DNA from: an uncultured Sutterella sp.
GTDB lineage: Bacteria > Pseudomonadota > Gammaproteobacteria > Burkholderiales > Burkholderiaceae_F
DNA length: 19,601 bases
Assembly: GCA_900543805.1 (NCBI GenBank)
Contig: UQTE01000033.1
Coordinates: 1 to 19,601 of the forward strand
Reading direction: 5' to 3'
In this document: positions 15,500 to 19,601 of the stretch, in pieces
Position numbering within the stretch: position 1 is the first letter of the stretch
Layout of the letters: every line of letters begins with the position of its first letter
Notes under the pieces: generated by a model
Seen by the model: the letters and a program-made list of their open reading frames with translations, nothing else
The model's database searches: none
Told to the model about the DNA's origin: nothing
Position numbers and translations under genes: made by a program

Positions 15500-15956
15500 T
15501 CAGCAACTATCGGCATTTTTCGCCACCTGCGGGGAGAGATGATCGATTGTTCTCCTTATGGTTATCCCTGAAATGTTAGACGCATTACACGAACCAAGTT
15601 TCACTCTTTCGGGCGTTCTTTTTCTCTCGTAGTCCCATTCATCATGAGCAATCTCCCTTTGGAACCCGATTTTCCACGCCACCTTTCCGATTGCATTCTC
15701 TCTCGGGGAATTCGTGAGCTGTCGCTCGAATTCTTTTCTCAGGGACTCGGCTCAAGTCTGTAGAGGGACACTTCGTCACTTCCCCGCACACCGCACGAGA
15801 GAGGGGCTACGCGAGACAGGACTGGGCCTCGAGCAAGGCAAGGCGAACTGAAATCCCTGCCTTCACCCGCCTCCAATCAAGTTTGGCCTCCGCTTCGCGT
15901 TTTGCATCAAGCAAGAGTTTCAGATCTACGAGGAAGTCAAGTTCGGCGTTCTGCGC
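15500..15956 (-). pseudogene. Possible decayed coding fragments upstream of the previous one
   Basis: Two minus-strand pieces look coding but lie in different frames. Positions 15956-15807 encode 49 residues (AELDFLVDLKLLLDAKREAE and on, helical and charged) before a TAG. Positions 15751-15500 encode 83 residues (including GKVAWKIGFQREIAHDEWDY) before a TGA. An ATG at 15960 sits just before the first piece but in another frame, which would fit a frameshift near the start. No family is recognised. Codon third positions are less GC-rich than in the neighbouring genes. These pieces could be the front of one broken gene together with 14937-15461. Confidence 0.3.
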
Positions 15957-16029
15957 TCATCGTACGGAGCGAACCGGTTTCATGACATCTCGTACACGAA
16001 AACCCTTAATCCCCGAACGTCCCAATCGA

Positions 16030-16057
16030 TTGTTTTTTTTTATCGGGCGTATAGGAT
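16030..16057 (+). promoter_or_regulatory. Candidate promoter of the sugar-nucleotide operon
   Basis: TTGTTT (16030-16035) is followed after 16 bases by TAGGAT (16052-16057), within a TATAGGATTAAT segment. The surrounding DNA is unusually AT-rich for this window. Transcription would start about 100 bases before the first gene of the operon. A shifted -10 (TATAGG at 16050) is possible but gives too short a spacer. Confidence 0.4.
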
Positions 16058-16164
16058 TAATCATCCTTACAGAAGCACGGAAATTTCCCGGTTTAGTCGG
16101 TCATAGAAGCCAAAAACGCTCTTCCGACAGCTTCTATTCGAGCATTTTTCAATAGGAATCAACT

Positions 16165-17685
16165 ATGAAAGTCATCGTTCAGGCCGGCGGACTGGGAACC
16201 CGCATGCAGGCCATGACTGCTTCCAAGCCGAAGGCGCTCATTGATGTCCGCAACAAGCCGATCCTCTTTCACCTTTTCGACACTTTCCCGCATGCGGACT
16301 TCATTGTCGTCGGCGACTACCGATACGACGTTCTTGACCGCTATCTCACGACCTTTGCGGCGGATCGGCGCTGCATTCTCGTGAAGGCCTGCGGCAAGGG
16401 AAACGCGGCGGGCCTCTCAGAAGCGATCTCTTACGTTGGAGACAACGAACCCTTCGTTGTTGTTTGGTCCGACCTTATTCTCCCGAAAGGGTTCAGTCTT
16501 CCCCAATCCTTCGAGGGCTGCCTCGTGGGTACGGTACCTTTTCACTGCTCCTGGAGCTTTGCCGACGGAGCGATGCGCAAGGAAGCGTCCGACCAACACG
16601 GTGTAGCGGGCTTTTACGCCTTTTCCGACAAATCGTTCTGTGAAGCTCTGCCGCTCGAAGGGTCTTTTACCACATGGCTTTCGAAGCAAAGTTTCCCCAT
16701 GACCGAGTTGCCGCTCGTCGGATGTCAGGACGTCGGCACGCTTGAGGCCTACCTGCATCTGGAAAACTCCAAATATCGTTGCCGCCCCTACAACCATATA
16801 GAAGTTCTCGAGGATTCGGTCGTAAAAACCGGCCTTACGCCGGAGGCACAGGGCTTTATCGCCCGCGAAGTGGATTGGTACAAGTCGGTGAAAGCCTACG
16901 GATTTGACGATGTTCCCCAACTTCTGGAAGAGACGCCTTTGCGGTTGGAGCGCATTCGCGGACAAAATCTTTTCCTTTGCTCCCTCAATGCCGATGGAAA
17001 GAAGGCGGCTCTCCACCGCATGGCGGATGCGCTCGCACGCCTGCACTCCTACGAAAAGCGCCCTGCCGACAGCGGAGATCTATACCGCGAGTATTTCGAG
17101 AAGACACTGACCCGTCTCCGCATGGTAGCCGACGCCGTTCCGTTCGGACATGACCGCAGCATCCGCATCAACGGGAAGGACTGCGTCAATGTTCTCGAGA
17201 ACGTAGAGGTCTTCCGTCGCGCCGTGCTCGACACCCTGATGCACACGCATTACACCCCCTTCCACGGGGACTGTCAGCTCACGAACACTCTTGTCAACGA
17301 GGAAGGACGAGTCTTTTTCATCGATCCACGAGGCTACTTCGGAAAGAGCAAAGTCTTCGGCGATCCCCGCTACGACTGGGCCAAAGTGTTCTACGCCGTT
17401 TATGGCAATTTTGACCAGTTCAACGTCAAGAACTTCCATTTTTGCCAGACCCAAGACGGTCTGGAGTTCCAAATCGGTTCGGGAGGATGGGAATTTCTCA
17501 CCGCCGAACTTTTTCAACGCATTCCGGAGGGCGAAGGAACGCGAAAGGAAATCGAGCTCATCCACGCAATCGTTTGGATGTCGATGGCATCTCACGTATG
17601 GGAAGACTACGACTCCATGTGCATCGCCTTCATGAACGGCACCGCACTGTTCAACCGTTGGCTGGAGGATTGGCATGCCGCGTGA
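16165..17685 (+). CDS. Fused sugar-phosphate nucleotidyltransferase and APH/choline-kinase-like kinase
   Basis: The 506-residue product joins two enzyme domains. Residues 1 to about 215 are a nucleotidyltransferase: VIVQAGGLGTRM (NTP loop), KPKALIDV (substrate lysine) and VVVWSDLIL (metal-binding aspartate). Residues about 225-506 resemble aminoglycoside/choline kinases, with the catalytic loop H367-G-D369-C-Q-L-T-N374 and the metal-binding D387 in FFIDPRGYF. Such a protein could phosphorylate a sugar or polyol and then couple it to CMP, GMP or another nucleotide, as LicA and LicC do as separate proteins for choline. The base and the substrate cannot be told from the sequence. AGGAA lies about 7 bases before the ATG. 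It heads a compact operon; its end overlaps the next gene by 11 bases. Codon use is less GC-biased than in the housekeeping genes to the left, hinting at acquired polysaccharide genes. Confidence 0.85.
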   Translation: MKVIVQAGGLGTRMQAMTASKPKALIDVRNKPILFHLFDTFPHADFIVVGDYRYDVLDRYLTTFAADRRCILVKACGKGNAAGLSEAISYVGDNEPFVVVWSDLILPKGFSLPQSFEGCLVGTVPFHCSWSFADGAMRKEASDQHGVAGFYAFSDKSFCEALPLEGSFTTWLSKQSFPMTELPLVGCQDVGTLEAYLHLENSKYRCRPYNHIEVLEDSVVKTGLTPEAQGFIAREVDWYKSVKAYGFDDVPQLLEETPLRLERIRGQNLFLCSLNADGKKAALHRMADALARLHSYEKRPADSGDLYREYFEKTLTRLRMVADAVPFGHDRSIRINGKDCVNVLENVEVFRRAVLDTLMHTHYTPFHGDCQLTNTLVNEEGRVFFIDPRGYFGKSKVFGDPRYDWAKVFYAVYGNFDQFNVKNFHFCQTQDGLEFQIGSGGWEFLTAELFQRIPEGEGTRKEIELIHAIVWMSMASHVWEDYDSMCIAFMNGTALFNRWLEDWHAA

Positions 17686-18052
17686 TCTTCGTCTTTCGCC
17701 CCTGAAGCACACCTGGGTTCTCGATTTTGACGGAACGCTCGTCAAGCACAACGGCTACAAGACGGGCAACGACGAGTGGCTCCCCGGGGCGGTTGAATTT
17801 CTCCGATCGATCCCGCAGGGGGATCTTGTCATCCTCCTCACCGCACGTGAGGAAGCTGCCCGCGAGCGTACTCTCGAATTCATCCGGGACGCCGGCGTTC
17901 GTATTGATCACGTCTTCTTCGAAGTCCCCATGGGGGAACGAATTCTAATTAACGACACCAAACCGTCCGGCTTGGTTTGTGCGCACGCAGTTTGCCCTTC
18001 ACGGAATCAAGGGCTCGAAAACCTAAAGATCGTCGTCGACGAAAATCTCTGA
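17675..18052 (+). CDS. Small HAD-family phosphatase
   Basis: The 125-residue product has the HAD motif I D17-F-D19-G-T (nucleophile and general acid), a motif II threonine T56 in LLTAREE, and a motif IV-like I-N-D94-T-K96 segment. It lacks room for a cap domain, so it resembles short capless phosphatases found in capsule and LPS clusters. A strong GGAGG (17664-17668) 6 bases before the ATG lies inside the upstream gene, and the two frames overlap by 11 bases. This indicates translational coupling with the nucleotidyltransferase-kinase. It probably removes a phosphate from the pathway's sugar phosphate, as GmhB does in heptose synthesis; the substrate is unknown. The last 25 residues after the motif IV region are not typical of any family I know. 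Confidence 0.75.
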   Translation: MPRDLRLSPLKHTWVLDFDGTLVKHNGYKTGNDEWLPGAVEFLRSIPQGDLVILLTAREEAARERTLEFIRDAGVRIDHVFFEVPMGERILINDTKPSGLVCAHAVCPSRNQGLENLKIVVDENL

Positions 18053-18060
18053 GGAAAATC

Positions 18061-18963
18061 ATGCAAATTCTCCAACCCATCGTTCACGAGACCGTCTGGG
18101 GCGGCGCCAAGCTTGCCGCGTTTGTGGAAACGGACTGCCGCAAGATCGGCCACCTCTACGGCGTCATCGATACGATGAAAATGCGCTCGAAGTTTCTCAC
18201 GGGTCCCTACCGGGGAAGAACCATTCACGACTGGTTCGTCGACAACCGCAATCGCTACGGACTCGGGAACTTCGAAGAGCTACCCATTTTGACGGCGCTC
18301 GTCGAGGCGGCCGACAACTTGTCCATTCAGGTGCATCCGGACGACGGGGCCGCACGTGAGCTGGAAGGCAAGGCATTCGGCAAGAACGAATCGTTCTATT
18401 TGCTCGAGCCGCCGACTACCGGCCGCATGTTCAACGGCGTCAACGTTCAGACGGTAGAAGAATTCCGTCGCTTGATCGAGGAGAACAATACGCTTGACGG
18501 TGTAGGTACCGTCGAGGTTCACGCCGGTGACTATGTCTACGTTACCGGCGGGACGCTTCACGCGGCTGCAGCGGGATCGCTTTCGTTCGAGATCGAGGAG
18601 AACTGCGACTCGACCTACCGTTTCTATGATTTCAACCGTCTCGACAAGAACGGCAACAAGCGTCCGCTTCAGGTAGAAAAGGCCTTGGCCTCGCTCAAGC
18701 CAGAACTTAAGTCCGAAGTTTCCGCTCTCGAGCCCAACAGTCCCAGGCGCGAGCGCATGTACGAACTCACGCTCGTCAAGAACAGGGACATATATGCCTG
18801 CGAAGGCGAGATGTTCGGCTTCGTCGTCCTCTTGAGCGGTGAAACTGAAATTGACGGACTCCGCATCAAACCGGGTACGTCCGTTCTGATGGAACCCGGT
18901 GACGTGATCGCCGTGAAGAACTGCACGGCGATGGTGGCCAAACCCATTCCGTACGCGTTCTGA
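18061..18963 (+). CDS. Type I mannose-6-phosphate isomerase-like cupin protein
   Basis: The 300-residue product has the motifs of zinc-dependent type I phosphomannose isomerases. These are Q90-V-H92-PDD, GKNE110 (standing for GKTE), GTLH167A, and EIEENCDSTYRFYDFNRLD, which matches the family pattern with its active-site arginine. It would interconvert an aldose and a ketose phosphate, classically mannose 6-phosphate and fructose 6-phosphate. The start at 18061 is preceded by GAGGAAA 3 bases upstream, starting within the previous stop, and fits the family N-terminus (PIVHETVWGG). The reading frame is open further upstream to 17977, but that part overlaps the HAD gene and reads as unrelated sequence. 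It sits in the sugar operon rather than beside central metabolism genes, so it may serve that pathway; the substrate could differ from mannose. Confidence 0.88.
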   Translation: MQILQPIVHETVWGGAKLAAFVETDCRKIGHLYGVIDTMKMRSKFLTGPYRGRTIHDWFVDNRNRYGLGNFEELPILTALVEAADNLSIQVHPDDGAARELEGKAFGKNESFYLLEPPTTGRMFNGVNVQTVEEFRRLIEENNTLDGVGTVEVHAGDYVYVTGGTLHAAAAGSLSFEIEENCDSTYRFYDFNRLDKNGNKRPLQVEKALASLKPELKSEVSALEPNSPRRERMYELTLVKNRDIYACEGEMFGFVVLLSGETEIDGLRIKPGTSVLMEPGDVIAVKNCTAMVAKPIPYAF

Positions 18964-18975
18964 GGTAAGTGAACT

Positions 18976-19601
18976 ATGAATCTGTCTCCTTCACTGATGT
19001 GTGCGGATCCCGGTCACTTTGCGGAAGAAATTGCTTTTCTTGAAGCCGCTGGCGCCGACAGCTTTCACATCGACATCATGGATGGAGAGTTCGTGTCGAA
19101 CTTCGCCCTTTCATGGGCGGAGGTCGCCAAGTTCTCCACCATGACGTCGCTCCCCCTTGAAGCGCATCTGATGGTTCGCAATCTTTCCGTGCATATCGGA
19201 TTTGCCGCATCGAGCGGCGTAAGGCTCGTGTATCTGCACGCGGAACACCCTGATGTTCTTTGCGGTCTAAAACGAGCCCGCATGTTGGGTCTGCAGGCGG
19301 GACTTGCGGTCAACCCGGAAACGGACGTCGACATTCTCCGACCTTTCGCCGACATGGTGGACGCCATTCTCATGATGCGCGTTCGCCCGGGTTTTGCCGG
19401 ACAGAGCGCCGTATCAAACGTTGACGCAAGGTTGCCTCTTCTGCGCTCGCTCTTTCCGAACACGCCGATCACCGTGGACGGTGCCGTCACCCCGGACACC
19501 GTTGCGTCCATGAATCGAATGGGCGCTTCGGGATTCGTTCTCGGTACCTGTAGTTGTCAAAATGTCTTTCCAAGATCCTTTATCCCCTCTTGGAGAGAAA
19601 A
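18976..19601 (+). CDS. Ribulose-phosphate 3-epimerase-like protein (partial, cut by window end)
   Basis: The frame starts at the ATG at 18976 and runs off the window with 208 full codons and no stop. Family motifs are LSPSLMCAD at the start, H31-I-D33-IMDG (metal ligands), EAH64LMV (metal ligand), RPGFAGQS and TVDGAV, whose aspartate would be the last metal ligand. This is the TIM-barrel family that epimerises carbon 3 of ketose phosphates (Rpe, AlsE). Differences from typical Rpe are notable: MMRVRPGFAG stands for MSVNPGFGG, and VDGAV for VDGGI/V. This suggests a specialised paralogue acting on another ketose phosphate. GAGG at 18962-18965, overlapping the upstream stop, is a plausible ribosome site. 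Nearly the full family length of about 220 residues is present. Confidence 0.85.
   Translation, partial: MNLSPSLMCADPGHFAEEIAFLEAAGADSFHIDIMDGEFVSNFALSWAEVAKFSTMTSLPLEAHLMVRNLSVHIGFAASSGVRLVYLHAEHPDVLCGLKRARMLGLQAGLAVNPETDVDILRPFADMVDAILMMRVRPGFAGQSAVSNVDARLPLLRSLFPNTPITVDGAVTPDTVASMNRMGASGFVLGTCSCQNVFPRSFIPSWRE

Larger units (their letters stand above)
14783..16164. other. Gene-poor stretch of about 1.4 kb without an intact recognised gene
   Basis: No intact gene, RNA gene or mobile-element end is recognised here. Base composition drops from the strongly GC-rich neighbours, most clearly at 15540-15720 and 15990-16160, the latter with a run of nine T at 16033-16041. Short open frames occur on both strands, but none has a good ribosome site or a recognisable product. 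Minus-strand frames at 14937-15956 look like interrupted coding sequence and are listed separately. The right end carries a promoter-like segment for the sugar operon. Other structure includes a perfect palindrome GTCTTATAAGAC at 15245-15256 and paired GAATTC/GAGC repeats at 15708-15733. Confidence 0.6.

Noticed and set aside
15883..16155. A plus-strand open frame of 90 codons before the sugar operon
   Set aside because: Ser/Arg/Lys-rich translation with no ribosome site or motif. It overlaps the AT-rich promoter segment and mirrors a more protein-like minus frame.
17977..18060. An upstream start for the PMI-like gene at 17977
   Set aside because: It overlaps the HAD gene in another frame and does not match the family N-terminus. 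The ATG at 18061 has a GAGGAAA site.

Overview
The window is GC-rich bacterial chromosome, about 60% G+C by eye. It carries class-2 (quinone-linked) PyrD, an HrpA-type RNA helicase, YggX, RpiA, a FixJ-family two-component pair and an rRNA leader of proteobacterial type. Together these suggest a betaproteobacterium of the order Burkholderiales, possibly a gut Sutterellaceae-like species. The taxonomic placement is inference; no marker gene sits in the window.

Left part (1-4850). The left edge is the promoter and boxA-containing leader of an rRNA operon transcribed leftward out of the window. Next come an unrecognised two-segment membrane protein on +, the initiator tRNA gene on - with its own promoter and terminator, pyrD on +, and a 659-residue membrane iron-sulfur oxidoreductase on + (cytochrome b-like domain, two 4Fe-4S motifs, two cysteine-rich domains). 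A 13-bp terminator hairpin closes this block.

Middle part (4864-14782). On - lie a serine D,D-peptidase of the PBP7/8 type and, upstream of it, hrpA. Divergent from hrpA is yggX, which converges on rpiA across a shared palindromic terminator. Divergent from rpiA is a two-component system: a DctS-like PAS sensor kinase followed by a FixJ/DctR-like regulator, closed by a strong terminator.

Right part (14783-19601). A stretch of about 1.4 kb has no intact recognisable gene. It is less GC-rich and holds interrupted open frames on -, which look like a decayed gene or genes. It ends in an AT-rich promoter-like segment. After it begins a tightly packed + strand operon: a nucleotidyltransferase fused to an APH/choline-kinase-like kinase, a small HAD phosphatase, a type I mannose-6-phosphate isomerase-like protein, and a ribulose-phosphate 3-epimerase-like protein cut by the window edge. 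This set looks like a pathway that isomerises, epimerises, phosphorylates, dephosphorylates and nucleotide-activates a sugar or polyol for a surface polysaccharide. It is the most interesting part of the window. The exact product cannot be read from the sequence.
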